From positions 1 to 44,147 of the forward strand of contig NZ_JAFJSY010000080.1 of the NCBI RefSeq assembly GCF_019857225.1: 44,147 nt of DNA, in the 5' to 3' direction. Positions 16,311 through 23,813 of this stretch are shown piece by piece. Under the pieces are notes generated by a model that searched no databases, was not told where the DNA came from, and was given only the letters and a program-made list of their open reading frames with translations. Position 1 is the stretch's first letter. The number at the start of each line of letters is the position of its first letter. The DNA is from Streptomyces plumbidurans (lineage in GTDB: Bacteria > Actinomycetota > Actinomycetes > Streptomycetales > Streptomycetaceae). The position numbers were made by a program, and so were the translations under genes.

Positions 16311-16329
16311 TTAGGTTAGCCTCACCGAT
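16311..16329. promoter_or_regulatory. Iron box (DmdR1/IdeR-type operator)
   Basis: TTAGGTTAGCCTCACCGAT at 16311-16329 matches the actinobacterial iron-box consensus TTAGGTTAGGCTAACCTAA at most positions. It sits 45 nt before the bfd start. The iron-loaded DtxR-type repressor (DmdR1 in Streptomyces) should bind here when iron is plentiful, so bfd would be expressed on iron starvation. Confidence 0.85.
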
Positions 16330-16374
16330 TATCGGGACGGCAAGACTGATCGATCCCGTCGGGAGGTGAACCGC

Positions 16375-16599
16375 GTGTACGTCTGCAGTTGCTTCGGCAT
16401 CACCGAGCAGCAGGTCAAGAAGCACGCGGAGGACGGTGCCTGCACCCCCCGCCAGGTGGCCTCGGCCTGCAAGGCGGGCACGGACTGCGGTTCGTGCGTA
16501 CGCCGCATCCAGGCGATTTTGGGCCGAGGGGAGTGCCCCCGCCGCGAGCTCGCCGACCGGGGTGCACCGGCCCTGAGCGCGCTGGACGAGGCCGCCTAG
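16375..16599 (+). CDS. bfd: Bacterioferritin-associated ferredoxin (Bfd)
   Basis: This 74-residue protein begins MYVCSCFGITEQQV. Cys4, Cys6, Cys38 and Cys41 (C-x-C near the N terminus and CGSC at 38-41) are the expected [2Fe-2S] ligands of the BFD-like family. Cys23 and Cys32 are extra. Bfd delivers electrons to bacterioferritin to release stored iron. GTG 16375 is chosen over GTG 16366 because the strong site GGGAGGTGA lies at the right distance and the product then starts like known Bfd proteins. An iron box precedes it, and the bacterioferritin gene converges on it 7 nt away. The C-terminal 25 residues are longer than in E. coli Bfd. Confidence 0.92.
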   Translation: MYVCSCFGITEQQVKKHAEDGACTPRQVASACKAGTDCGSCVRRIQAILGRGECPRRELADRGAPALSALDEAA

Positions 16600-16606
16600 C
16601 TCCCGG

Positions 16607-17086
16607 CTAACTCTCCGGCTGCTCGATGAGCTGCGCGATGTAGAGCGCGTCGCCGAGCTTCTCCACCAGTTCCAGCTGGGTGTCGAGATAGTCGATGTGA
16701 TGCTCCTCGTCCGCCAGGATGGACTCGAAGATGTTGGCGGACGTGATGTCGCCCTTCTCGCGCATCACCTTGATGCCCCGCCGCAGCCGGTCGATGGCCT
16801 CGACCTCGATCATGCGGTCGGCCTCGAACATCTCCTTGACGGTCTGCCCGACCCGCACATGGAAGAGCCGCTGGTAGTTCGGCAGCCCGTCCAGGAAGAG
16901 GATGCGGTCGGTGAGCACTTCCGCGTGCTTCATCTCGTCGAAGGACTCGTGGCGGGTGTACTTCGCGAGTTTCGTCCAGCCGAAGTTCTCCTGCATCTTC
17001 GCGTGCAGGAAGTACTGGTTGATCGCGGTCAGCTCGGCGGTGAGCTGCTCGTTCAGGAATTCGATGACCTCGGGGTCGCCCTGCAT
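16607..17086 (-). CDS. bfr: Bacterioferritin
   Basis: This 159-residue subunit belongs to the heme-containing 24-mer iron store. All ferroxidase ligands are in place: Glu18, Glu51, His54, Glu94, Glu127, His130. Met52 in DEMKHAE is the expected inter-subunit heme ligand. Length equals that of E. coli Bfr. GGAAGGAG lies 8 nt before the ATG. A reading from 17140 is an unlikely extension. The gene converges on bfd with only 7 nt between the stops and no evident terminator, so read-through would make antisense RNA to the partner. I see no iron box upstream. AGTAAGT repeats occur at 17160-17185. Confidence 0.96.
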   Translation of the reverse strand: MQGDPEVIEFLNEQLTAELTAINQYFLHAKMQENFGWTKLAKYTRHESFDEMKHAEVLTDRILFLDGLPNYQRLFHVRVGQTVKEMFEADRMIEVEAIDRLRRGIKVMREKGDITSANIFESILADEEHHIDYLDTQLELVEKLGDALYIAQLIEQPES

Positions 17087-17259
17087 CGCGCGGGCTCCTT
17101 CCGACCGGGGGAACTGGCAGGTTGCGCCGCATGATTGCACCGGGAGTCAAGATCGTCCAGTAAGTCTTCACTTAGTAAGTAAGTCCAGGCTCAGTGGTAA
17201 TTGCCCGTGTTTGAGGGGGCCGGTCAAGGGCATCGCTCCCGGTCTGTCAGGATGGAGAC

Positions 17260-17907
17260 ATGGGTCAGCCGGCGGAGCGTGCATCGGGAGAACGCGATTC
17301 GGGAAGAGCAGCACAGCCCGAGCTTCCGCCGGGGCAGCGACTGCAGCGCGGCTGGCCGGTCACGCATTACGGACCCGTTCCCAAATTCCGCCCGGAGCGC
17401 TGGGAGTTCAGGGTCTTCGGCGCGACCGCGGACCAGGAGAAGCACTGCTGGACCCACGAGGAGTTCGCGGCGCTGCCGTACACCACGGTCATGGCCGATC
17501 TGCACTGCGTGACGAAATTCAGCATGCTCGGTGCCGAGTGGGGCGGCATTCCGGCCCGCACGATCCTTGAGATCGCGCCGCCCGCTCCGGCGGTCACCCA
17601 TGTGATGGTGTGGGCCGAATACGGATTCAGTTCGAATCTGCGTCTCGCCGACTTCGCGTCCGCACGAACCATCTTCGCCACCCACAAGGACGGCGAGCTC
17701 CTGACGGCGGAACACGGCTTCCCGCTGCGTCTCGTCGTGCCCCACCTGTACGCCTGGAAGGGCCCCAAGTGGGTGCGCGGCGTGGAGTACATGACCGCCG
17801 ACCGCCGCGGCTTCTGGGAGGAGCGCGGCTATCACAACGTCGGCGACCCGTGGCGCGAGCAGCGCTACTCCTACCAGGAGGAGCCCGGGGAGGGCCCCGA
17901 GCTCTGA
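17260..17907 (+). CDS. Sulfite oxidase-like molybdopterin oxidoreductase
   Basis: This 215-residue protein matches the short cytoplasmic sulfite oxidase-like family (YuiH type). It has no Tat signal. The N-terminal 30 residues are Arg/Pro-rich, followed by GWPVTHYGPVPKF. Cys82 in ADLHCVTKFS is the expected molybdenum-ligating cysteine. HLYAWKGPKWVRGVEYM is the conserved cofactor-binding block. The substrate is unknown. No molybdenum-cofactor or haem partner gene is nearby. GGATGGAG lies 3-5 nt before the ATG. It converges on the DUF4396 gene, with 22 nt between the stops. Confidence 0.88.
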   Translation: MGQPAERASGERDSGRAAQPELPPGQRLQRGWPVTHYGPVPKFRPERWEFRVFGATADQEKHCWTHEEFAALPYTTVMADLHCVTKFSMLGAEWGGIPARTILEIAPPAPAVTHVMVWAEYGFSSNLRLADFASARTIFATHKDGELLTAEHGFPLRLVVPHLYAWKGPKWVRGVEYMTADRRGFWEERGYHNVGDPWREQRYSYQEEPGEGPEL

Positions 17908-17929
17908 TCCCGGCGCCCTGTCCGAGCGG

Positions 17930-18403
17930 TCAGTGGTGGTACGCGTGCACCACGGCGTGGCCCTTGCCGCGGCCGATCATCCACTTGTTGACGGGTGTCG
18001 TCACGACGAAGGCGAGCGCGAGCGAGATCGCGAGCGAGACCCAGAACAGCAGATCGTCCAGCTGGGCGTCCATCGCGTCCGGCCACAGCACGATCACGCC
18101 GTTGTCGATCAGCTCCATCACGGCGATGGACACGGTGTCCGCGGCCAGTGCGACCCGCAGGGCCGTACGGAAGTCGACGCCGGCCCGCAGCACTCCGCGC
18201 AGGGTGAGCGAGTAGCCGAAGAAGAACGCGAGCACGACGGCGAGCACCGTGGTCGCGAGGTTGCCCCAGCCCAGAGCCGTGCCGATCACCATGCCAAGGA
18301 CCTCGCCGACGGCACAGCCCGTGAGGCAGTGCAGCGTCGCCTGGGCGGCCGTGCTCCAGGTGGCGGCGGCCGGCTGATGGTGTGCGTGTGCCTCGTGGTC
18401 CAT
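17930..18403 (-). CDS. DUF4396 membrane protein, His-rich ends
   Basis: This 157-residue protein has about four transmembrane helices (roughly 30-47, 49-68, 85-102, 117-137). The termini are histidine-rich: MDHEAHAHHQ at the start and HAVVHAYHH at the end. Cys26 and Cys30 sit in the first helix (CLTGC). This arrangement and the CsoR-like operator upstream suggest metal binding, probably copper, but the family has no established function. CAGGGGGC lies 4-5 nt before the ATG at 18403. An in-frame extension from 18475 would cross the operator and is rejected. Confidence 0.82.
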   Translation of the reverse strand: MDHEAHAHHQPAAATWSTAAQATLHCLTGCAVGEVLGMVIGTALGWGNLATTVLAVVLAFFFGYSLTLRGVLRAGVDFRTALRVALAADTVSIAVMELIDNGVIVLWPDAMDAQLDDLLFWVSLAISLALAFVVTTPVNKWMIGRGKGHAVVHAYHH

Positions 18404-18451
18404 GAGTGCCCCCTGTGTCAGGTCACGGTTCCTCCACCCAGCAGGAACCGT

Positions 18452-18468
18452 ATACCCCCTAGGGGTAT
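18452..18468. promoter_or_regulatory. Copper-type (CsoR-like) operator palindrome
   Basis: ATACCCCCTAGGGGTAT at 18452-18468 is an inverted repeat of TACCCC/GGGGTA with AT flanks. It resembles G/C-tract operators of CsoR-family copper repressors. It is 49 nt upstream of the DUF4396 ATG. It overlaps the last codons and stop of the endonuclease IV gene (stop at 18459), so the promoter lies inside that gene's 3' end. Confidence 0.7.
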
Positions 18469-19361
18469 TCCTCAATGTGCGGGGAAAGGTGCGTGGAGTC
18501 GCGCAGTCTCTTCAGCCGCGCCACGTCCGCCGCGTGTCCCTCCTTACCACCGGGCGTCTCGATGACGAGCGGTACGCCCTCGGTCGCGGGGTGGGTCATC
18601 AGCGCCCGGAACGGGTCCTCGCCGATGTGCCCGGAGCCGATGTTCTCGTGCCGGTCCTTGTGCGCGCCGACGACGTCCTTGGAGTCGTTGGCGTGGATCA
18701 GCTTCAGCCGGCCCTCGCCGACCGTGTCCACCAGCAGATCCAGCGTTTGGTGCATGCCGCTCGGCCCGGTCAGATCGTGCCCGGCCGCGAAGATGTGGCA
18801 GGTGTCCAGGCAGACCCCCAGCTTCGGATGGGCGTCCAGCGCCTCGAAGTACGGCCCGAAGTCCCAGGTCCGCGAGCAGAGCGAGGCGCCCTGTCCGGCC
18901 GTCGACTCCAGCAGCAGGAACGGGTCGTCGTCGTGCGTGAGCTCGTCGAGCAGCGGCAGCAGATGCTCGCGCACCTGCTTCAGGGCCACGGAGCGGTCCC
19001 GGCCGCCGGTCGCGCTGCCGGTGTGCACGACCACGCCGAGCGCCCCGATCTCCCGCCCGCGCCGCAGCGAGTGCCGCATCGAGTCGACGGACCGCTCGAC
19101 GGTCGCCTCGGTGTGGGAGCCGAAGTTGATCAGATACGGGGCATGGACGTACGCCGGGATCGACTCGGCCTCGCACACCGCGCGGAACTCCTCGTCCTGC
19201 CGCGGACTGCCCACGGGTGTGGCCCAGCCGCGCGGGTTGGCGACGAAGACCTGCACCGTCTCGGCCTCGAGGTCATGGGCGTAGGACAGGCCGACGGAGC
19301 GAAGACCGCCGGCCACGGGGACATGGCTGCCGACGGGGTTGCGCAGCTGCTGACTCTTCAC
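18459..19361 (-). CDS. nfo: Deoxyribonuclease IV (endonuclease IV, AP endonuclease)
   Basis: This 300-residue TIM-barrel enzyme nicks DNA at abasic sites using zinc. Family motifs are VGSHVPVAGGL, the VHAPYLINF block, VVHTGS with a metal His, LLLESTAGQG with a metal Glu, GVCLDTCHIFAAGHD (Asp and His ligands), LIHANDSKDVVGAHKDRHENIGSGHIG in pieces (His, Asp, His), and a C-terminal LVIETPGG with Glu. All expected zinc ligands appear present. The GTG start at 19361 has no ribosome site. Usual family length is 280-310. It shares its end with the operator of the downstream DUF4396 gene. Confidence 0.93.
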   Translation of the reverse strand: MKSQQLRNPVGSHVPVAGGLRSVGLSYAHDLEAETVQVFVANPRGWATPVGSPRQDEEFRAVCEAESIPAYVHAPYLINFGSHTEATVERSVDSMRHSLRRGREIGALGVVVHTGSATGGRDRSVALKQVREHLLPLLDELTHDDDPFLLLESTAGQGASLCSRTWDFGPYFEALDAHPKLGVCLDTCHIFAAGHDLTGPSGMHQTLDLLVDTVGEGRLKLIHANDSKDVVGAHKDRHENIGSGHIGEDPFRALMTHPATEGVPLVIETPGGKEGHAADVARLKRLRDSTHLSPHIEEYP

Positions 19362-19395
19362 CGGGTCAGGGTGCCACGCGGGGCGCCGCGCCCCC

Positions 19396-21327
19396 TCACC
19401 GGATCTTGATGGTGATGGTCGACCCCTTGGGCGCCTTGTCCCCGCCCTTCACGGACTGGCCCTTGACGGTGTCGCCGAACAGGCCCAGCAGACCGCGGTC
19501 CTCGTCGACCTTGAAGCCGGCGTCCTGAAGCGCCTGCTTGGCGTCGTCCACGCTGTCACCGGTGACGTCCGGGACCTCGATCATCTGCGGGCCCTTGGAC
19601 AGGGTCAGCGTGACCGTGTCCCCCTCGGCGGCCCGGCTGTCGGCCTTGGGTGACTGCGTGGCGACCTGGCCCTTGTCGAACTGCGAGTTGACCCGCTCGG
19701 GAGCGATCTTCACCGCCAGGCCCGCGTCCTCCAGGTCCGCCCGCGCGTCCTGAGGGTCCTCGCCGGTGACGTCCGGGACGTCCACCGGGCTGCCCTTGCT
19801 GACGAGCAGCGCGATCGCCGAACCCGCGTGCCGCTTCGTGCCCGCCTCCGGATCCGTGGAGATCACGGAACCCTTGTCGACGTCGTCGCTGAAGTCACGG
19901 GTGACCATGCCGGGCTCCAGGGCGGCCTTCTTCAGCAGGGCCCTGGCCGCGGCCAGCGTCCGGCCCTCCAGATCCGGCACCCGCACGGTCTCCGGGCCGT
20001 CGGAGATGGTGAGCGTCACCGAGGCGTTGTCACGGACGCGGGTGTTCGGTGCGGGGTCCGAGCTGATCACCGTGCCCCGCTTCACCGTGTCGCTGTAGGC
20101 GTGCTCGACCTTCCCGAGGTCCAGCCCGGCGTCGTCGAGCTGCTTGCGGGCCTCGGTCTGGGTCTTGGACAGCACCGGCGGGACCTTGGTGAACTGACCG
20201 GAGTTGATGTACCACACGCCCGCGCCGACCCCGAGGATCAGCAGGACGGCGACGACGAGCGCGAGCGGGCCGCGCCGGACCCCCGTGCCGCGGCGGCGCG
20301 GCGGCAGCGGCGGCGGGGTCTCCAGCACGCTGGTGTGATGCAGGTCCTGACCGCTCTCGTCCTCGTTGACCGGCAGCGGACGCTGCACGTTCAGCGCGCG
20401 CGGGATGACGCTCGTACGGTCCTCGGAGATGTTGCGGTGCTCCGCGGCGAGCGCCTGCGGCGGCATCGCGTCCAGCTGGTCCACGCCGAGCCCGGCGCGC
20501 ACGTCACGCGCGTGTGCCAGCAGCGCCACCGCGTCCTGCGGGCGCAGGCCGGGGTTGCGGGCGGTGGCCACCGCGACCAGCTCGTCCAGCGGATACGCCA
20601 GCCCCGGCACGGCGCGCGAGGGCGGCGGGACGTCCTCGTGGATGTGCTTGTACAGGACGGTGGCCGGGGAGTCACCGCCGTGCGGCCGCTCGCCGGTCAG
20701 CATCTCGTACAGGACGACACCGCACGCGTACACGTCGACCCGGGGGTCGGCGATGCCGTGCTCGATCTGTTCCGGGGCGAGGTAGGAGACGGTGCCGAGG
20801 ACGGTGCCCGTGGTGTTGGTGACCGTGTCCACGGACCGCACCAGCCCGAAGTCGGCGACCTTGACCCGGCCGTCGTCCCCGATCAGCACGTTCTCGGGCT
20901 TCATGTCCCGGTGCACGAACCCGGCGCGGTGCGCGGCGCCCAGCGCGGCGAGGACCGGCTCCAGGATGTCCAGGGCGGCGCGCGGCTGCAGCGCCCCGCG
21001 CTCGCGCAGCACGTCGCGCAGGGTGCACCCGGCGACGTACTCCATGGCGAGATAGACGTACGACCCGTCGGCGCCCTGGTCGAAGACCTGCACCACGTTC
21101 GGGTGCGCCAGCCGGGCGACGGACTTCGCCTCCCGGATGAACCGCTCGACGAAGGTGACGTCGGCGGCGAGCGTCGGGTGCATCACCTTCAGCGCGAGCA
21201 CGCGGTCGAGGCGGGTGTCCAGGGCCCGGTAGACCGTGGCCATCCCGCCGACCGCGATCCGCGCGTCCACGCGATAACGCCCGTCGAGCACCTGCCCGAC
21301 CAGAGGGTCCTGAAGGGTCGTATCCAC
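19396..21327 (-). CDS. PASTA-domain Ser/Thr protein kinase (PknB-type receptor kinase)
   Basis: This 643-residue membrane kinase has a cytoplasmic catalytic domain (about 18-280) with a glycine loop, Lys47, HRDMKPEN (Asp141), DFG (159-161), a Thr-rich activation loop (168-175) and APEQ. A linker of about 70 residues contains Pro and Arg runs. One transmembrane helix (354-374) follows, then four PASTA repeats (380-643) that in this family bind peptidoglycan fragments or lipid II. GTG 21327 is chosen because TACACT (21335-21340) lies exactly 7 nt upstream. A longer frame runs through the thiG region and is not real. It lies 3.8 kb from an Rv2175c-like gene, recalling the pknL-Rv2175c pair of M. 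tuberculosis. Confidence 0.94.
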   Translation of the reverse strand: MDTTLQDPLVGQVLDGRYRVDARIAVGGMATVYRALDTRLDRVLALKVMHPTLAADVTFVERFIREAKSVARLAHPNVVQVFDQGADGSYVYLAMEYVAGCTLRDVLRERGALQPRAALDILEPVLAALGAAHRAGFVHRDMKPENVLIGDDGRVKVADFGLVRSVDTVTNTTGTVLGTVSYLAPEQIEHGIADPRVDVYACGVVLYEMLTGERPHGGDSPATVLYKHIHEDVPPPSRAVPGLAYPLDELVAVATARNPGLRPQDAVALLAHARDVRAGLGVDQLDAMPPQALAAEHRNISEDRTSVIPRALNVQRPLPVNEDESGQDLHHTSVLETPPPLPPRRRGTGVRRGPLALVVAVLLILGVGAGVWYINSGQFTKVPPVLSKTQTEARKQLDDAGLDLGKVEHAYSDTVKRGTVISSDPAPNTRVRDNASVTLTISDGPETVRVPDLEGRTLAAARALLKKAALEPGMVTRDFSDDVDKGSVISTDPEAGTKRHAGSAIALLVSKGSPVDVPDVTGEDPQDARADLEDAGLAVKIAPERVNSQFDKGQVATQSPKADSRAAEGDTVTLTLSKGPQMIEVPDVTGDSVDDAKQALQDAGFKVDEDRGLLGLFGDTVKGQSVKGGDKAPKGSTITIKIR

Positions 21328-21446
21328 GCAGGTGAGTGTACGAGCCGTGACTGACAGGGCCGTCCTTTCCTGCCGTATCGGGGCGTGACTGCAGCCGACC
21401 TGTGACGGACGTCGCACCCGCTCTCGACCGTTGTCGAACGCTCGTT

Positions 21447-22241
21447 TTAGAACGCGGGGCGCTCGGGGTCGAGGTGCGCGCGACCCCCGTGCGGCGAGGA
21501 CGCCTCGGCGAAATGGCGGCGCGGGATACGGCCCGCCCGGTGCGCGAGCCGGCCCGCCTCCACCGCGTGCCTCATGGCCTCGGCCATCAGCTGCGGCTCC
21601 TGCGCGCGGGTCACCGCCGAGGCGAGCATCACACCCGCGCACCCCAGCTCCATCGCGAGCGCCGCGTCCGAAGCCGTGCCCGCGCCCGCGTCCAGAATCA
21701 CCGGTACGCGCGCGTGCTCGGTGATCAGCTGGAAGTTGTGCGGGTTGCGGATGCCGAGGCCGGAACCGATGGGCGAGCCGAGCGGCATGATCGCCGCGCA
21801 GCCCACGTCCTGGAGCTTCCGGGCGAGCACGGGGTCGTCGTTGGTGTACGGCAGCACCGTGAAGCCGTCGTCGACCAGCGTCTCGGCAGCCTCCAGCAGC
21901 TCGATCGGGTCGGGCAGGAGGGTGCGCTCGTCTGCGATCACCTCGAGTTTGACCAGGTCGGTGCCGAGGGCCTCGCGCGCGAGCCGGGCGGTCAGCACGG
22001 CCTCCCCGGCGGTGAAGCAGCCGGCCGTGTTCGGCAGCACCCGGATGTCGAGCTTCTCCAGGACGGACAGGACCGATCCGTGCACCGAGGGGTCCACGCG
22101 CCGCATCGCGACCGTCGTCAGCTCCGTGCCGGACGCCACCAGCGCCCGCTCCAGCACGTCGAGGCTGGGAGCCCCGCCGGTGCCCATGATCAGACGGGAC
22201 GTGAAGGACGTACCGCCGAGGACAAAGGGGTCGTCGGCCAT
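21447..22241 (-). CDS. thiG: Thiazole synthase
   Basis: This 264-residue TIM-barrel enzyme builds the thiamine thiazole from deoxyxylulose phosphate, dehydroglycine and ThiS thiocarboxylate. Motifs are LIMGTGGAPSLDVLERAL, TTVAMRRVDP, NTAGCFTAGEA, LVKLEVIAD with the Schiff-base Lys, MPLGSPIGSGLGI and DAGAGTASDAA. It starts 3 nt after the thiS stop, so the genes are probably coupled. It is last in the riboswitch-controlled thiO-thiS-thiG group. The C-terminal 25 residues are longer than in E. coli and low in conservation. Confidence 0.96.
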   Translation of the reverse strand: MADDPFVLGGTSFTSRLIMGTGGAPSLDVLERALVASGTELTTVAMRRVDPSVHGSVLSVLEKLDIRVLPNTAGCFTAGEAVLTARLAREALGTDLVKLEVIADERTLLPDPIELLEAAETLVDDGFTVLPYTNDDPVLARKLQDVGCAAIMPLGSPIGSGLGIRNPHNFQLITEHARVPVILDAGAGTASDAALAMELGCAGVMLASAVTRAQEPQLMAEAMRHAVEAGRLAHRAGRIPRRHFAEASSPHGGRAHLDPERPAF

Positions 22242-22244
22242 GGG

Positions 22245-22445
22245 TCAGCCTCCTTGGACGGCGGTGAGGACCTCGACGCGATCCCCCTCGGAGAGGGGCG
22301 TCGACGGCCACTGCGCGCGCGGGACGACGGTTTCGTTGAGGGCGGCGGCGACCCCGGAGGGGGCCGGGGTCAGCGTCTTGACGACGGTGTCGAGAGCCGT
22401 GCCGTCGGCGAACCGGCGGGGCTCCCCGTTGACGGTGATGTTCAT
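22245..22445 (-). CDS. thiS: ThiS sulfur-carrier protein
   Basis: This 66-residue ubiquitin-like protein ends in VQGG. The terminal Gly-Gly is adenylated and thiocarboxylated to carry sulfur for thiazole synthesis. It begins MNITVNGEPRRFADG, typical of ThiS. Its ATG (22445) overlaps the stop of thiO (22442-22444) in an ATGA-type arrangement, and thiG follows after 3 nt. Confidence 0.95.
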   Translation of the reverse strand: MNITVNGEPRRFADGTALDTVVKTLTPAPSGVAAALNETVVPRAQWPSTPLSEGDRVEVLTAVQGG

Positions 22446-23596
22446 ACGGGCTGCTCCACGCGCGCGAAGCGGGCCGGGGTGAACGGACGGGCCTCGTCCG
22501 GGAGTTCGCCGGTGGCCAGGACGTGCGCCATGGCGTCGCCGGTGACCGGTGTGAGCAGCACGCCGTTGCGGTAGTGCCCGGTGGCCAGCAGCAGCCCCGG
22601 CAGCTCGGTCGGGCCGAGCAGGGGAGCGTTGTCGGGGGAGCCGGGGCGCAGCCCCGCCCGCGTCTCCGTCAGCGGCAGCTCGGTGAGGCCGGGGACCAGC
22701 TCGTGCGCGTCGCGCAGCAGCTCGTACACCCCGCCCGCGGTGACCGTGGTGTCCCAGCCGAGCTCCTCGGTGGTCGCGCCGATCACCAGCTCGCCGTTCT
22801 CGCGCGGCACCAGATAGACCTGGCTGCCGCGCACCACGGCGCGCACGGTACGGCTGAGGAAGGGCGCGAACCGCCGCGGCACCGTCAGCCGCAGCACCTG
22901 CCCCTTGACCGGCCGCACCGGCGGCAGCACGTCGTCCGGGACGCCCGGGAGCCGTCCGCTGAGGCTGCCGGCGGCCAGCACCACCTGGCCCGCGTCCAGC
23001 TCGGTGCCGTCCGTCGTGGTGACCCCGGCGGCCCGCTCCCCTGCGACACGGAAGAGCTCGGCCCACGCGCGGTGGAAGATGACGCCCGCCCGTTCGCACG
23101 CGAGCACCAGCGCGCGTGCCAGCCGTCGCGGGTCGATCTGGTGGTCGCCGTCGACCCGCAGACCGCCGCGCACGCCCGGCGCGAGCATCGGCTCCAGACG
23201 CCGGCAGTCGCGGCCCGACAGCCACTGCGAATCCAGCCCCGACTGCCGCTGCAGGGCGTGCAGTTCGCGCAGATGGGCGCGGTCGTCGGCGTCCAGCGCG
23301 ACGGCCAGCGTGCCGCACCGGCGGTAGCCGAGATCCTCGCCGGAGACCTCGGTCAGCTCGGCCGCGAAGTCCGGATAGCGGCGGGCCGAGGCGAGGTTCA
23401 GGCCGAGCAGGGTCTGCTCGCCGTAGTGCAGCTCGGTGACCGCGGCGAGCATGCCCGCGGCCACCTGCGCGGCCCCACCGCCCGGCTCGGGGTCCACCAC
23501 GGCCGTGGTCAGCCCGCGCTGCGCGGCGCGCCAGGCCGTGACCAGGCCGATGATCCCGCCCCCGATGACGAGGACGTCTGAGGTACGTGACGACAT
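22442..23596 (-). CDS. thiO: Glycine oxidase
   Basis: This 384-residue flavoenzyme (DAO family) oxidises glycine to the dehydroglycine used by ThiG in aerobic thiazole synthesis. It has an N-terminal FAD-binding GGGIIGLVTAWRAAQRG (about 12-28), AAQVAAGML, the mid-domain VDGDHQIDPRRLARAL, and a C-terminal GLRPGSPDNAPLLG and TGHYRNGVLL, both typical of ThiO. ATG 23596 lies 12-15 nt after the TPP riboswitch aptamer, placing the gene under thiamine control. A longer start at 23731 would read through the riboswitch and is rejected. Confidence 0.95.
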   Translation of the reverse strand: MSSRTSDVLVIGGGIIGLVTAWRAAQRGLTTAVVDPEPGGGAAQVAAGMLAAVTELHYGEQTLLGLNLASARRYPDFAAELTEVSGEDLGYRRCGTLAVALDADDRAHLRELHALQRQSGLDSQWLSGRDCRRLEPMLAPGVRGGLRVDGDHQIDPRRLARALVLACERAGVIFHRAWAELFRVAGERAAGVTTTDGTELDAGQVVLAAGSLSGRLPGVPDDVLPPVRPVKGQVLRLTVPRRFAPFLSRTVRAVVRGSQVYLVPRENGELVIGATTEELGWDTTVTAGGVYELLRDAHELVPGLTELPLTETRAGLRPGSPDNAPLLGPTELPGLLLATGHYRNGVLLTPVTGDAMAHVLATGELPDEARPFTPARFARVEQPV

Positions 23597-23605
23597 GGGC
23601 GTCCA

Positions 23606-23700
23606 GCCCCTCCCTTCGCCGGCATGACCCGGATCAGGTTCGTACGGTCGGAGGCCGCCAGCCTCCCTCTCAGCCCGGTGCGTCCGGGCTCCCGCGAGTG
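23606..23700 (-). promoter_or_regulatory. TPP riboswitch (THI element)
   Basis: The minus strand carries the conserved TPP aptamer: CTGAGAGGGA at 23664-23673, ACCTGATCCGG at 23629-23639, and CATGCCGGCGAAGGGA at 23611-23626, with the expected stems between them. The aptamer 3' end is about 12 nt from the thiO ATG and overlaps its purine-rich ribosome site (GGGAGGGG). Control is therefore probably at translation start. GGGC (23605-23608) and GCCC (23597-23600) beside the ATG can pair. Confidence 0.95.
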
Positions 23701-23777
23701 CGTGTACGTCGGCCACCCTAGCCCGACCCACAGCGCTGCGGAACCAGCGCTGTGGAGCAGGTCACTCGGCACGACGG

Positions 23778-23807
23778 CTGACTGACAATTTGTCAGTTGT
23801 CTATGGT
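23778..23807 (+). promoter_or_regulatory. Promoter with 17-bp palindromic operator in its spacer
   Basis: ACTGACAATTTGTCAGT (23781-23797) is a perfect palindrome with 8-bp arms around a single T. CTGACT (23778-23783) and TATGGT (23802-23807) form a -35/-10 pair with an 18-nt spacer, so the palindrome fills the spacer. TATGGT is 6 nt before the GTG at 23814, which suggests a leaderless mRNA. The layout is typical of a TetR- or MarR-type repressor site. Confidence 0.75.
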
Positions 23808-23813
23808 GATCAG

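Noticed and set aside
18404..18475. 24-residue N-terminal extension of the DUF4396 protein
   Set aside because: It would translate the copper-type operator and part of the nfo 3' end. ATG 18403 has a good ribosome site.
19396..22311. 971-residue minus-strand frame starting before the kinase
   Set aside because: The first 328 codons run antiparallel or out of frame through thiG and the intergenic region. The kinase begins at GTG 21327 with its own -10.
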